51,429 nt of DNA from Bradyrhizobium sp. (GTDB lineage Bacteria > Pseudomonadota > Alphaproteobacteria > Rhizobiales > Xanthobacteraceae), in NCBI RefSeq assembly GCF_016213215.1, contig NZ_JACRAW010000120.1, positions 1 through 51,429 on the forward strand, written 5' to 3'. Below are positions 1-7,978 of the stretch, piece by piece. The notes beneath the pieces were generated by a model, which saw nothing but the letters and a program-made list of their open reading frames with translations, had not been told where the DNA came from and ran no database searches. Position 1 is the stretch's first letter. Each line of letters begins with the position of its first letter. Both the position numbers and the translations under genes were made by a program.

Positions 1-1
1 C

Positions 2-598
2 GCGGGCATGCGCATGATCTGGGTGATGGGATTGGCTGGTACCGTCGCTGCCGGGCTGTTCGCGGCCTATCTGTTCGTTCCGCACGTCGCCGGCCGCATC
101 AAGCGCTTCATGAATCCCGCCTCGGGCGACACGTTTCAGGTCGACACGGCGATGGAGGCGTTCTTCAACGGCGGCTGGTTCGGGCTCGGTCCAGGCGAGG
201 GCATCGCCAAGCGCAGCCTGCCGGACAGCCACACCGATTTCGTGTTCGCAGTGGCGGCCGAGGAGTTCGGCATCATCCTGTGCCTGGCACTGCTCGCGCT
301 GTTCACCTTCGTCGTGGTCCGCACCCTGACGCGCGCCTATGCCAACCAGGACATGTTCTCGCGCTTTGCCGCCTCGGGGCTCGCGATCCTGTTCGGCGTG
401 CAGGCGGCGATCAACATGTCCGTCAATCTGCAGCTGATCCCCGCCAAGGGCATGACGCTGCCGTTCATCTCCTACGGCGGCTCCTCGATGGTGTCGCTGG
501 CCTACGGTGTCGGCATGATGCTGGCGCTGACGCGGCTCCGACCCAGGACTGAGGTCGAGTCGATCGGCGAGGCCGAAGCGATGCGCAGCTACGCGTAG
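2..598 (+). CDS. ftsW: Cell division protein FtsW, C-terminal part (cut by window start)
   Basis: SEDS-family peptidoglycan glycosyltransferase of the inner-membrane divisome. Only the last ~198 residues are present; the frame is open to the window edge, so the ATG at 8 is not the real start (the family is about 380 aa). Visible family features are the segment GLGPGEGIAKRSLPDSHTDF with the following AEEFG, then hydrophobic helices and the conserved LPFISYGGSS near the end. It lies directly upstream of murG, as in alphaproteobacterial dcw clusters. RodA is the alternative paralogue, but the dcw position and the AEEFG stretch favour FtsW. Confidence 0.93.
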   Translation, partial: AGMRMIWVMGLAGTVAAGLFAAYLFVPHVAGRIKRFMNPASGDTFQVDTAMEAFFNGGWFGLGPGEGIAKRSLPDSHTDFVFAVAAEEFGIILCLALLALFTFVVVRTLTRAYANQDMFSRFAASGLAILFGVQAAINMSVNLQLIPAKGMTLPFISYGGSSMVSLAYGVGMMLALTRLRPRTEVESIGEAEAMRSYA

Positions 599-681
599 GC
601 TAAGCCGGCGGCGACGGTGTCGCGTTGCCGCGGTGGGGTGGCTCGCATTCGCGGCGCTTTCGCTGTAAACACCCCCGCGTC

Positions 682-1782
682 ATGGATAACTCGCCCTTGA
701 TTCTCCTGGCCGCGGGCGGCACCGGCGGTCATCTGTTTCCCGCCGAGGCGCTCGCGGTGGAGCTGATCCGGCGCGGCTTTCGCGTCCGCCTGGTGACCGA
801 TGCCCGCGCGCTGCGCTATAGCGGACTTTTCAGCAAGGACATGATCGACGTGGTGCCGAGCGAGACCGTGCGCAGCCGCACGCCCTGGTCGTTGGCGCGC
901 ACGGCGGTCACGCTCGCCTCCGGTATCGTCACAGCCGTCATCCTGATGCGGCGCTTGAAGCCTGCCGCGATCATCGGTTTCGGCGGCTATCCAACCGTGC
1001 CGCCGCTGATCGCGGCAAGGCTGGTCGGGATTCCCAGCATCATCCATGATGCCAACGCGGTGCTCGGGCGCGCCAATCGCTTTCTGTCCCGCTACGTGCG
1101 CGCGATCGCAACTTCCCTGCCGGGCGTGCTCGATCGCGATCCTGCGCTGGCCGGCAAGACGACCACGGTCGGCACGCCGATGCGTCCCGCGATCCTGGCG
1201 GCCGCGGCCGTGACGTATGCGCCGCCCGATCGTAATGGACCGTTCCGCTTGCTGGTGGTCGGCGGCAGCCAGGGCGCGCGCGTGATGGCTGACGTCGTGC
1301 CTGGCGCGATCGAGCGCCTGGAGCCCGCGCTGTGGAGCCGGCTGATTCTGACGCAGCAGGTGCGCGAGGAAGACATGACACGCGTTCGCGCGGTCTATGA
1401 CCGGCTGAAGATCAACGCGGAGCTCGCGCCGTTCTTCACCGATCTGCCGGCGCGGCTCGCCTCGAACCATCTGGTGGTGTCGCGTTCGGGGGCGGGAACC
1501 GTCGCCGAACTCGCCGCCATCGGCCGTCCGTCCATACTGGTGCCGCTGCCCGGCGCGATCGACCAGGATCAGTTCGCCAATGCCGGCGTATTGGCAAAGG
1601 TCAATGGCGCCCTGCGCATCCCGCAGACCGAGTTCACCCCCGACCGGCTGGCTTCGGAAATCTCCGCATTCGCCGCCGAGCCGGAGCGCCTCGCCGCGAT
1701 GGCCGAAGCTGCCCGCAGCGTCGGCCGGCTTGATGCCGCCGACCGGCTGGCGGATCTGGTGGCGAAAGTGGCAGGAATCTGA
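682..1782 (+). CDS. murG: UDP-GlcNAc:undecaprenyl-PP-MurNAc-pentapeptide GlcNAc transferase
   Basis: MurG makes lipid II by adding GlcNAc to lipid I on the cytoplasmic face of the membrane. The 366-aa protein has the N-terminal glycine loop GGTGGHLFPA (residues 12-21), a second G-loop GGSQGARV, and the C-terminal UDP-GlcNAc site with SGAGTVAELAAIGRPS and DQDQFANA. The frame is open from an ATG at 625, but homologous sequence begins at the ATG at 682 (MDNSPLILLAAGG), so that start was chosen. The gap to ftsW is 83 nt and to murC 149 nt. Confidence 0.96.
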   Translation: MDNSPLILLAAGGTGGHLFPAEALAVELIRRGFRVRLVTDARALRYSGLFSKDMIDVVPSETVRSRTPWSLARTAVTLASGIVTAVILMRRLKPAAIIGFGGYPTVPPLIAARLVGIPSIIHDANAVLGRANRFLSRYVRAIATSLPGVLDRDPALAGKTTTVGTPMRPAILAAAAVTYAPPDRNGPFRLLVVGGSQGARVMADVVPGAIERLEPALWSRLILTQQVREEDMTRVRAVYDRLKINAELAPFFTDLPARLASNHLVVSRSGAGTVAELAAIGRPSILVPLPGAIDQDQFANAGVLAKVNGALRIPQTEFTPDRLASEISAFAAEPERLAAMAEAARSVGRLDAADRLADLVAKVAGI

Positions 1783-1872
1783 CGCAAAAACCGCTTGTCA
1801 GCGCCTTCAAAAGCGGGGCATCCAGTATTTCGCGCGGCTGACTGTGACCTCTGGCTTCGCGTCATACCGGGA

Positions 1873-1905
1873 CGCCCGCCGTGTGCAATCCGCACAAGGC
1901 GGGCG
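1873..1905 (+). promoter_or_regulatory. Strong hairpin in the murG-murC spacer
   Basis: CGCCCGCC at 1873-1880 pairs perfectly with GGCGGGCG at 1898-1905. An inner TGTGC/GCACA stem continues it after one mismatch, leaving a small loop. The hairpin ends 26 nt before the murC ATG and is followed by purines, not a T-run, so it is not a classical terminator. It could be an mRNA processing or attenuation element, or simply a repeat remnant. Confidence 0.45.
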
Positions 1906-1931
1906 ATGAGAAAACCATTCAGGACAGACCT

Positions 1932-3344
1932 ATGAGACTGCCGCGCGAAATAGGACCCATTCATTTCATCGGCATCGGCGGCATCGGCATGAGCGGCATT
2001 GCCGAGGTGCTGTGCAATCTCGGCTACACGGTGCAGGGCTCGGACGCTTCGGAAAACGCCAACGTGGTGCGGCTGCGCGGCAAGGGCGTCAAGGTTTCTG
2101 TCGGCCACCGGGCGGAGAACGTCGACGGCGCCGATGTCGTCGTGGTGTCGACCGCGATCAAACGCGACAATCCGGAACTGATGGCAGCGCGTGCGCAGCG
2201 CATTCCCGTCGTACGCCGCGCCGAGATGCTGGCCGAACTGATGCGGCTGAAGAGCTGCGTCGCCATCGCCGGCACCCACGGCAAGACGACGACGACGTCG
2301 ATGGTCTCAACGCTCCTGGACGCCGGCGGCCTCGATCCCACCGTGATCAACGGCGGCATTATCAATGCCTATGGCACCAATGCGCGGCTGGGCGCCGGCG
2401 ACTGGATGGTGGTCGAAGCCGACGAGAGCGACGGCACCTTCCTGAAGTTGCCGGCGGATGTCGCCATCGTCACCAATGTCGATCCCGAGCATCTCGACCA
2501 TTTCAAGACCTTCGAGGCCGTGCAGGAGGCATTCCGCAACTTTGTCGAGAACGTGCCGTTCTACGGCTTCGCCGTCATGTGCATCGACCATCCGATCGTG
2601 CAGACGCTGGTCGGCAAGATCGAGGACCGCCGCATCATCACCTATGGCGAAAACCCGCAAGCCGATGCGCGGCTGGTCGACCTGACGTCCGGCGGCGGCG
2701 GCTCGAAATTCAAGGTCGTGTTCCGCGATCGCAAGACCGGCGCGACACACGAGATCGCAAACATCGCGCTGCCCATGCCCGGCCGGCACAATGCGTCGAA
2801 CGCGACCGCGGCGATCGCAGTGGCCCACGAGCTCGGCATGTCCGATGATGCGATCCGCACGGCGATGGCCGGGTTCGGCGGCGTGAAGCGGCGCTTCACC
2901 AAGACCGGCGAGTGGAACGGCGTCACCATCATCGACGACTACGGACATCATCCGGTCGAGATCGCCGCCGTGCTGAAGGCGGCGCGCGATTCCTACGGCG
3001 GCAGGATCATCGCGGTGGTGCAGCCGCATCGCTTTACCCGTCTGCAATCGCTGTTCGAGGAATTCTGCACCTGTTTCAACGATGCCGATGCGGTGGTGGT
3101 CGCCGAGGTCTATCCCGCCGGCGAGACGCCGATTCCCGGCATCGACCGCGACCATTTTGTCCTGGGTCTGCGCGCGCATGGGCATCGCGAGGTGATTCCG
3201 CTGCCGAAGTCCTCCGATCTCGCGGGCATCGTCAAGGGCCTCGCCCGTCCCGGCGATCTCGTCGTGTGCCTGGGTGCCGGCAACATCACCCAATGGGCCT
3301 ACGCCTTGCCGGGCGAATTGAAGGCACTGGGGTCAGGCCAGTGA
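1932..3344 (+). CDS. murC: UDP-N-acetylmuramate--L-alanine ligase
   Basis: MurC is the ATP-dependent cytoplasmic ligase that adds the first residue (L-Ala) of the stem peptide. The 470-aa protein shows the N-terminal UDP-binding glycine loop (IHFIGIGGIGMSG, residues 10-22), the Mur-ligase ATP loop GTHGKTTTT (114-122), the EADESDGTF metal-binding segment, and the central DDYGHHPVE and PHRFTR motifs. The start at 1932 was preferred over the upstream in-frame ATG at 1881, which lies inside the hairpin and precedes non-homologous residues. Its stop overlaps the murB GTG by 4 nt, implying translational coupling. Confidence 0.97.
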   Translation: MRLPREIGPIHFIGIGGIGMSGIAEVLCNLGYTVQGSDASENANVVRLRGKGVKVSVGHRAENVDGADVVVVSTAIKRDNPELMAARAQRIPVVRRAEMLAELMRLKSCVAIAGTHGKTTTTSMVSTLLDAGGLDPTVINGGIINAYGTNARLGAGDWMVVEADESDGTFLKLPADVAIVTNVDPEHLDHFKTFEAVQEAFRNFVENVPFYGFAVMCIDHPIVQTLVGKIEDRRIITYGENPQADARLVDLTSGGGGSKFKVVFRDRKTGATHEIANIALPMPGRHNASNATAAIAVAHELGMSDDAIRTAMAGFGGVKRRFTKTGEWNGVTIIDDYGHHPVEIAAVLKAARDSYGGRIIAVVQPHRFTRLQSLFEEFCTCFNDADAVVVAEVYPAGETPIPGIDRDHFVLGLRAHGHREVIPLPKSSDLAGIVKGLARPGDLVVCLGAGNITQWAYALPGELKALGSGQ

Positions 3345-4264
3345 GCTTTCCCGACACCACGCCCGAACTCAAAGCCGCGATGCCGGGCTTGCGCGGACGG
3401 CTGCTGGCGAACCAGTCGCTGGCCGAGCTGACCTGGTTTCGCGTCGGCGGTCCGGCGCAGGTTCTGTTCACGCCGGCCGATGAAGACGACCTCGCCTATT
3501 TCCTCGCGCATCTGCCGAGCGATATTCCGGTCCATGTCGTCGGCGTCGGCTCCAACCTGATCGTGCGCGATGGCGGCCTTCCCGGCGTCGTGATCCGACT
3601 GTCGCCGCGCGCCTTTGGTGAGGCGAGCGCGGCAGGCGAGGTGGTCAGCGCCGGCGCGGCCGCGCTCGACAAGCGCGTGGCGGAAGTTGCAGCCAGCGCC
3701 AATATCGGCGGGCTTGAGTTCTTCTTCGGCATTCCCGGCACGATCGGCGGCGCGCTGCGGATGAACGCGGGCGCCAACGGCAGCGAGACCAAGGACGTCC
3801 TGATCGAAGCCACTGGAATCGGCCGCGACGGCAGCAAGCATGTGTTCTCGAACGCTGACATGAAATTTGTCTACCGCAGCAGCGGAGTCGATCCCTCGAT
3901 CATCTTCACCTCGGCGCGCTTCCGCGGCACGATCAAGGACGCGGAAACGATCCGCGCCGGGATGGCCGAAGTGCAAAACCACCGCGAGACCGCACAGCCC
4001 ATTCGCGAGAAGACCGGCGGTTCGACTTTCAAGAATCCGCCCGGCCAAAGCGCCTGGAAGTTGATCGACGCGGCCGGCTGCCGCGGCCTGCGTGTCGGCG
4101 GGGCGCAGGTCTCGGAGATGCACTGCAATTTCCTGATCAATACCGGTAACGCGACCGGCTCTGACATCGAGACGCTGGGCGAGACCGTACGCGCCAGGGT
4201 TAAGGCAAAGTCCGGGATTGAGCTACAGTGGGAAATCAAGCGGATCGGGATCGAGCGGAGCTAA
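3341..4264 (+). CDS. murB: UDP-N-acetylenolpyruvoylglucosamine reductase
   Basis: MurB is the FAD/NADPH enzyme that reduces enolpyruvyl-UDP-GlcNAc to UDP-MurNAc. The 307-aa protein has the FAD-binding segments GVGSNLIVRDGG and PGTIGGALRMNAGANG, and the C-terminal GGSTFKNP loop that carries the catalytic serine of the family. The GTG at 3341 overlaps the murC TGA (GTGA). The frame is open much further upstream, but that part is only murC read in another frame. The stop TAA shares one base with the ddl ATG (TAATG). Confidence 0.96.
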   Translation: MSFPDTTPELKAAMPGLRGRLLANQSLAELTWFRVGGPAQVLFTPADEDDLAYFLAHLPSDIPVHVVGVGSNLIVRDGGLPGVVIRLSPRAFGEASAAGEVVSAGAAALDKRVAEVAASANIGGLEFFFGIPGTIGGALRMNAGANGSETKDVLIEATGIGRDGSKHVFSNADMKFVYRSSGVDPSIIFTSARFRGTIKDAETIRAGMAEVQNHRETAQPIREKTGGSTFKNPPGQSAWKLIDAAGCRGLRVGGAQVSEMHCNFLINTGNATGSDIETLGETVRARVKAKSGIELQWEIKRIGIERS

Positions 4265-5250
4265 TGCGCATCACCATTCTCTTCGGCGGTTCGAATAAGG
4301 AGCGCCTGGTCTCGGTCGCGAGCGCGCAGGCGCTGCACCAGGCGCTGCCCGAGGTCGATTTGTGGTTCTGGGACGTGGCGGATCGCGTGCATGTCGTCCA
4401 GTCGCAGGCACTTCTCAGTCACGCGCGCCCGTTCGAAGACGAGTTCAAGCCGGGCAATCAGGGCATTCCGCTGGAACAGGCGCTGGACCAGGCCAGGGAT
4501 GAAGATCGCCTGCTTGTGCTGGGCCTGCATGGCGGGCGCGCGGAGAACGGCGAGCTGCAGGCGATGTGCGAGATCCGCGGCGTTCCCTTCACGGGATCCG
4601 GCTCAGCCTCGTCCCATCTAGCCTTCGACAAAGTGGCGGCAAAACGCTTTGCCGCGCTTGCGGGCGTGAAGGCGCCGCAAGGCATCGCGCTCGAGGATCT
4701 CGATGCTGCACTCGACGAATATGGCAAGCTGATCGCAAAGCCGTCGCGCGACGGCTCGAGCTACGGGCTGATCTTCGTCAACGCAAAGCAGGACCTTGAG
4801 GCCGTGCGTAGCGCGGCAAAGCTGGAAGAATATGTGATCGAGCCGTTCATCAGCGGCGTGGAAGCAACCTGTGGCGTCCTTGAGCGGTCTGACGGCTCGC
4901 TCTTTTCGCTGCCGCCGATCGAGATCGTGCCGGCGGAGGGCGGCTTCGATTACACAGCCAAATACCTCCTGAAATCGACGCAGGAGATCTGTCCTGGGCG
5001 CTTTTCGCCAGAAATCAGCGCCCAGATCATGGACCAGGCGCTGCTCGCCCATAAGGTCCTGTCATGTTCCGGCTATTCCCGCTCGGACTTCATCGTGTCG
5101 GAGAAGGGGCCGATCTTCCTTGAGACCAATACGCTGCCGGGGTTGACCAAGGCCTCGCTTTACCCGAAGGCCCTGAAGGCGCAGGGAATCGACTTTGTCG
5201 ACTTCCTGCACGAACAGATTGTTCTGGCAGCTCGTCACACGCAAAAATAG
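4264..5250 (+). CDS. ddl: D-alanine--D-alanine ligase, divergent subtype
   Basis: ATP-grasp ligase that makes D-Ala-D-Ala for the UDP-MurNAc-pentapeptide. The 328-aa protein retains the FGGSNKERLVS N-terminal loop with its glutamate, a KPSRDGSS ATP-binding strand, the YTAKY substrate segment, and the C-terminal RSDFIV...FLETNTLPGLT metal site. The usual LHGxxGEDG motif is altered to LHGGRAENG, and the region between residues 35 and 75 resembles textbook DdlB only weakly. The dcw position and intact ATP-grasp residues support the ligase role. The start overlaps the murB stop by one base. A 341-nt spacer follows. Confidence 0.88.
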   Translation: MRITILFGGSNKERLVSVASAQALHQALPEVDLWFWDVADRVHVVQSQALLSHARPFEDEFKPGNQGIPLEQALDQARDEDRLLVLGLHGGRAENGELQAMCEIRGVPFTGSGSASSHLAFDKVAAKRFAALAGVKAPQGIALEDLDAALDEYGKLIAKPSRDGSSYGLIFVNAKQDLEAVRSAAKLEEYVIEPFISGVEATCGVLERSDGSLFSLPPIEIVPAEGGFDYTAKYLLKSTQEICPGRFSPEISAQIMDQALLAHKVLSCSGYSRSDFIVSEKGPIFLETNTLPGLTKASLYPKALKAQGIDFVDFLHEQIVLAARHTQK

Positions 5251-5591
5251 CGAAAATCCGTTAAGGGCGCCCCAGGCTGGATGAAGCGCCCCACCGGAAC
5301 CCGAATCGGTAAATCCCCGGGCCCCGCGGCGCAACTGCTTCACAAAACGAGCCAAAACGCACCGGCTCTCAACTAGTTTTACCTTTTGTTTACCAGGGTG
5401 TCCGAAGGTTAACGCTGGCGGCGCAGATGGCGCTTGGCTGCCGGCGCGTGAGTTGTCGCGGGTTTCCGCTGCACGGATCGCATTGAGAGGGGATGGCTTC
5501 TTCTGCTCAAGACCCAGCCGGGCAAGTCCGAGACGTCTGACGTGCCGAACCCCGCGAAGTTCTGCGGGCAAACTGTTGACGAGCTCGTGCA
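5251..5591. other. 341-nt intergenic region upstream of ftsQ
   Basis: No convincing gene was found. Short open frames here lack conserved-looking protein sequence. The 5' part is GC-rich; the middle (about 5370-5415) is AT-richer and carries a TTTA-N7-TTTA motif and a GTTAAC, which may mark a promoter for ftsQAZ. A stop in the ftsQ frame at 5577-5579 sets the upstream limit of ftsQ. Confidence 0.6.
5378..5415 (+). promoter_or_regulatory. Candidate CtrA-type binding region upstream of ftsQ
   Basis: TTTA at 5378-5381 and TTTA at 5389-5392 are separated by exactly 7 nt, resembling the CtrA consensus TTAA-N7-TTAA with one mismatch per half. A GTTAAC follows about 17 nt later. CtrA controls ftsQA in Caulobacter. 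The match is inexact and purely sequence-based. Confidence 0.25.
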
Positions 5592-6566
5592 ATGGATGGT
5601 GCAGCACGCCCCGCCCGATCGGTGAGGCCGAAGGCTAATCTGAAAGCGGCCGCGGTTGGCGCGGTCGTGCTGCTGCGCGAGTGGCTCAAGGCCAAGCGCC
5701 AATATCGCAAGCCCGCCATCAACCGCGAGCCGCCGCACCGGCTGATTGCCACTGTCGAACGCTATCTCCCGCGCCGGGTCGGCATCGCTGCGACCGCGCT
5801 GCTGCTGCTCGGCAGCACCGCCTTTGGCATCGTGAAAGGCGGCCATCTCCAGGAATTCACGATTGCCGTCGGCAACGCACGCAACGCGCTGGCCAATTCC
5901 GCCGGATTTCGCATCACCTCGGTCATCATCAACGGTCGCAAGCAGCTGAGCCAGGACGAAGTGCTCGGTATCGGCGGCGTCAGCGGCAGCTCGTCGCTCC
6001 TGTTCCTGGATGCCGAAGGCGTCCGCGACCGCCTGAAGGCCAACCCGTGGATCGCCGATGCCACGGTCCTGAAGCTTTATCCGGGCCAGCTCCAGATCGA
6101 CATCACCGAGCGCAGGGCGTTCGCGTTGTGGCAGGAGGGCGGCCGGCTCTCGGTGATCGCCGACGACGGCGCCGTGCTTGAGCCCTACGTGTCCCGGCGC
6201 TTCCTGTCACTGCCGCTGGTCGTCGGCAAGGGCGCCGAAACCCATGCGAAAGATTTCCTGGCACTGCTCGCGCGCTATCCCCAGGTGCACTCGGTGACGC
6301 AGGCCGCGATCTTCGTCGGCGAGCGGCGCTGGAATTTGCGTCTGAAGGACGGGCTCGATATCCGCCTGCCGGAGCATGATGTCGGCAACGCGCTGGCGGC
6401 ACTCTCGAAGCTCGACAAGGACGACAAGCTGTTCTCCCGCGACATTGTCGCGGTCGACATGCGCCTGCCTGACCGGTTGGTCGTGCAATTGTCCGACGAT
6501 GCCGCCAGGGCACGCGAAGAGCTGTTCAAGGACAAGAAACCCAAGAAGAAGGCCGGTGACGCATGA
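5592..6566 (+). CDS. ftsQ: Cell division protein FtsQ
   Basis: Bitopic divisome protein that links early cytoplasmic and late periplasmic division proteins. The 324-aa protein has a long basic cytoplasmic N-terminus (about 55 residues), one membrane helix (about 57-80, IAATALLLLGSTAFGIV), a POTRA domain that begins near FRITSVIINGRKQLS, and a beta domain ending with a Lys-rich tail (KDKKPKKKAGDA). The ATG at 5592 is the first start after an in-frame stop at 5577. Its ribosome-binding site is weak. The stop codon overlaps the ftsA ATG (ATGA). Confidence 0.94.
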   Translation: MDGAARPARSVRPKANLKAAAVGAVVLLREWLKAKRQYRKPAINREPPHRLIATVERYLPRRVGIAATALLLLGSTAFGIVKGGHLQEFTIAVGNARNALANSAGFRITSVIINGRKQLSQDEVLGIGGVSGSSSLLFLDAEGVRDRLKANPWIADATVLKLYPGQLQIDITERRAFALWQEGGRLSVIADDGAVLEPYVSRRFLSLPLVVGKGAETHAKDFLALLARYPQVHSVTQAAIFVGERRWNLRLKDGLDIRLPEHDVGNALAALSKLDKDDKLFSRDIVAVDMRLPDRLVVQLSDDAARAREELFKDKKPKKKAGDA

Positions 6567-7882
6567 CCGGCCTTGATCGCCACCAGACACCGAAGACTCG
6601 CCCGATGTCGCACAAGCGCGCGGCGCTGGTTGCTTCGCTCGACATCGGAACCAGCAAGATCGCCTGCATGATCGCGCGGCTGAAGCCATCTCAGCCGAGC
6701 GAGGCCCTGCGTGGCCGCACGCACGCCGTTGAGCTGATCGGTTACGGCCAGATCCAGGCCCGCGGCATGAAAGCAGGCGCGGTGACCGACCTTGCCCAAT
6801 GCGAGCACGCGGTGCGCCAGGCGGTGGCGCTGGCCGAACGCAAGGCCAAGGTGCGGGTGGAGTCCGTGCTGCTCTCCGTCTCGGGCGGCCGGCTGCAGGG
6901 TCACCTGGTCGAGGCGGCCTCGGATATTCGCGGCGGGTCCGTCACGGCGGCCGACGTCGACCGCGTCACCTCCACCGGCATGCACCATGCGACCGGGGAA
7001 GGCCGAACGGTGCTGCACACGCTGCCGGTCGGTTACACGCTCGACGGCGTCCGGGGAATCCGCGACCCGCGCGGCATGGTGGCGCGCCAGTTCGGCGTCG
7101 ACATGAACGTCGTCACCTCCGACGCGACCGTCGCGCGCAACCTGATGCTGGTGGTCGAGCGCTGCCATCTCAACGTCGAAGCCATGGCCGCAAGCCCGTA
7201 TGTGGCGGCGCTGTCGGTGCTCACCGACGACGAAGCCGATCTCGGGGCGGCGGTAGTCGAGATGGGCGCGGGCACGACGACGATCGCCATCTTCTCCGGC
7301 GGGCGCTTCGTCCATGCCTCGGGTTTTGCGGTCGGCGGGCAGCACATCACAATGGACCTTGCGCGCGGACTCAGCGCGTGCATTGCTGATGCTGAGCGAA
7401 TCAAGACGTTATACGGCACCGTGCTGACCGGCGGGTCCGACGCGCGTGAGTTGATGTCCGTGCCGACCGCTGGCGACGAGCACGATCTGCCACAGATCGT
7501 ATCACGCGCAACCATCGCCAACATCGTCAAGCACCGTGCGGAAGAGATTTTCGAAATGGTCCGGGACCGACTCGCGGATTCGCCGTTTGCGGCGGAGCCG
7601 AAGGGGTGTGTCGTGCTGAGCGGGGGCGCCTCCCAGCTCACCGGACTTGTGGAACTGGCGAGCCAGATACTTGGCCGGCCGGTGCGGATCGGACGTCCGC
7701 TCGGCTTCGGCCGGGTGCCCAACGAGGCAAAGAACGCCGCTTTCGCGGTGCCCGCGGGGCTCCTGGTCTATCCGCAATATGTTCACCTCGAACATATCGA
7801 GCCGCGGCATGCGCGGCCGTTGAAGACTGGGACGGGCGGCTATTTCGGCAAGGTCGGACGATGGCTTCGCGAGGGCTTCTGA
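6563..7882 (+). CDS. ftsA: Cell division protein FtsA
   Basis: Actin-like ATPase that tethers FtsZ to the membrane and recruits later division proteins. The 439-aa protein shows the phosphate-1 loop SLDIGTSKIACMIA, the phosphate-2 region VVEMGAGTTTIAIF, and the adenosine motif VVLSGGASQLTGL. The C-terminus ends in a short basic/aromatic segment (KVGRWLREGF) that could act as the membrane-targeting helix. The start overlaps the ftsQ stop by 4 nt; an internal ATG at 6605 (MSHKRAALVASLD) is an alternative. Its stop overlaps the ATG of a 27-codon ORF. Confidence 0.96.
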   Translation: MTGLDRHQTPKTRPMSHKRAALVASLDIGTSKIACMIARLKPSQPSEALRGRTHAVELIGYGQIQARGMKAGAVTDLAQCEHAVRQAVALAERKAKVRVESVLLSVSGGRLQGHLVEAASDIRGGSVTAADVDRVTSTGMHHATGEGRTVLHTLPVGYTLDGVRGIRDPRGMVARQFGVDMNVVTSDATVARNLMLVVERCHLNVEAMAASPYVAALSVLTDDEADLGAAVVEMGAGTTTIAIFSGGRFVHASGFAVGGQHITMDLARGLSACIADAERIKTLYGTVLTGGSDARELMSVPTAGDEHDLPQIVSRATIANIVKHRAEEIFEMVRDRLADSPFAAEPKGCVVLSGGASQLTGLVELASQILGRPVRIGRPLGFGRVPNEAKNAAFAVPAGLLVYPQYVHLEHIEPRHARPLKTGTGGYFGKVGRWLREGF

Positions 7883-7965
7883 TGAACCTTTCAAAATTTT
7901 TCCGCCGCAAACGACATCAACCAACTCCCGCGGCCGCCGGCCGGGGCGAAACCACACGCGCGTGA
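7882..7965 (+). CDS. 27-aa basic micro-ORF between ftsA and ftsZ
   Basis: The peptide starts MNLSKFFRRKRHQ and ends GRGETTRA; it has no family I recognise. Its ATG overlaps the ftsA TGA (ATGA), and GAGGG at 7871-7875 is placed as a ribosome-binding site 6 nt upstream. Its TGA is 13 nt before the ftsZ ATG. The amphipathic, basic N-terminus could bind membrane, or the ORF could serve only to carry ribosomes from ftsA to ftsZ. Whether it is translated is an inference from the overlap and the Shine-Dalgarno sequence. Confidence 0.45.
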   Translation: MNLSKFFRRKRHQPTPAAAGRGETTRA

Positions 7966-7978
7966 TCGAGAGGCAACC

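Noticed and set aside
589..1470. Long minus-strand frame (293 aa) opposite murG
   Set aside because: It is Arg/Gln/His-rich with no recognisable domain and mirrors murG codon structure, as expected for GC-rich antisense frames.
2307..3293. Long minus-strand frame (328 aa) opposite murC
   Set aside because: Antisense shadow of a fully recognised gene; composition biased and no motif.
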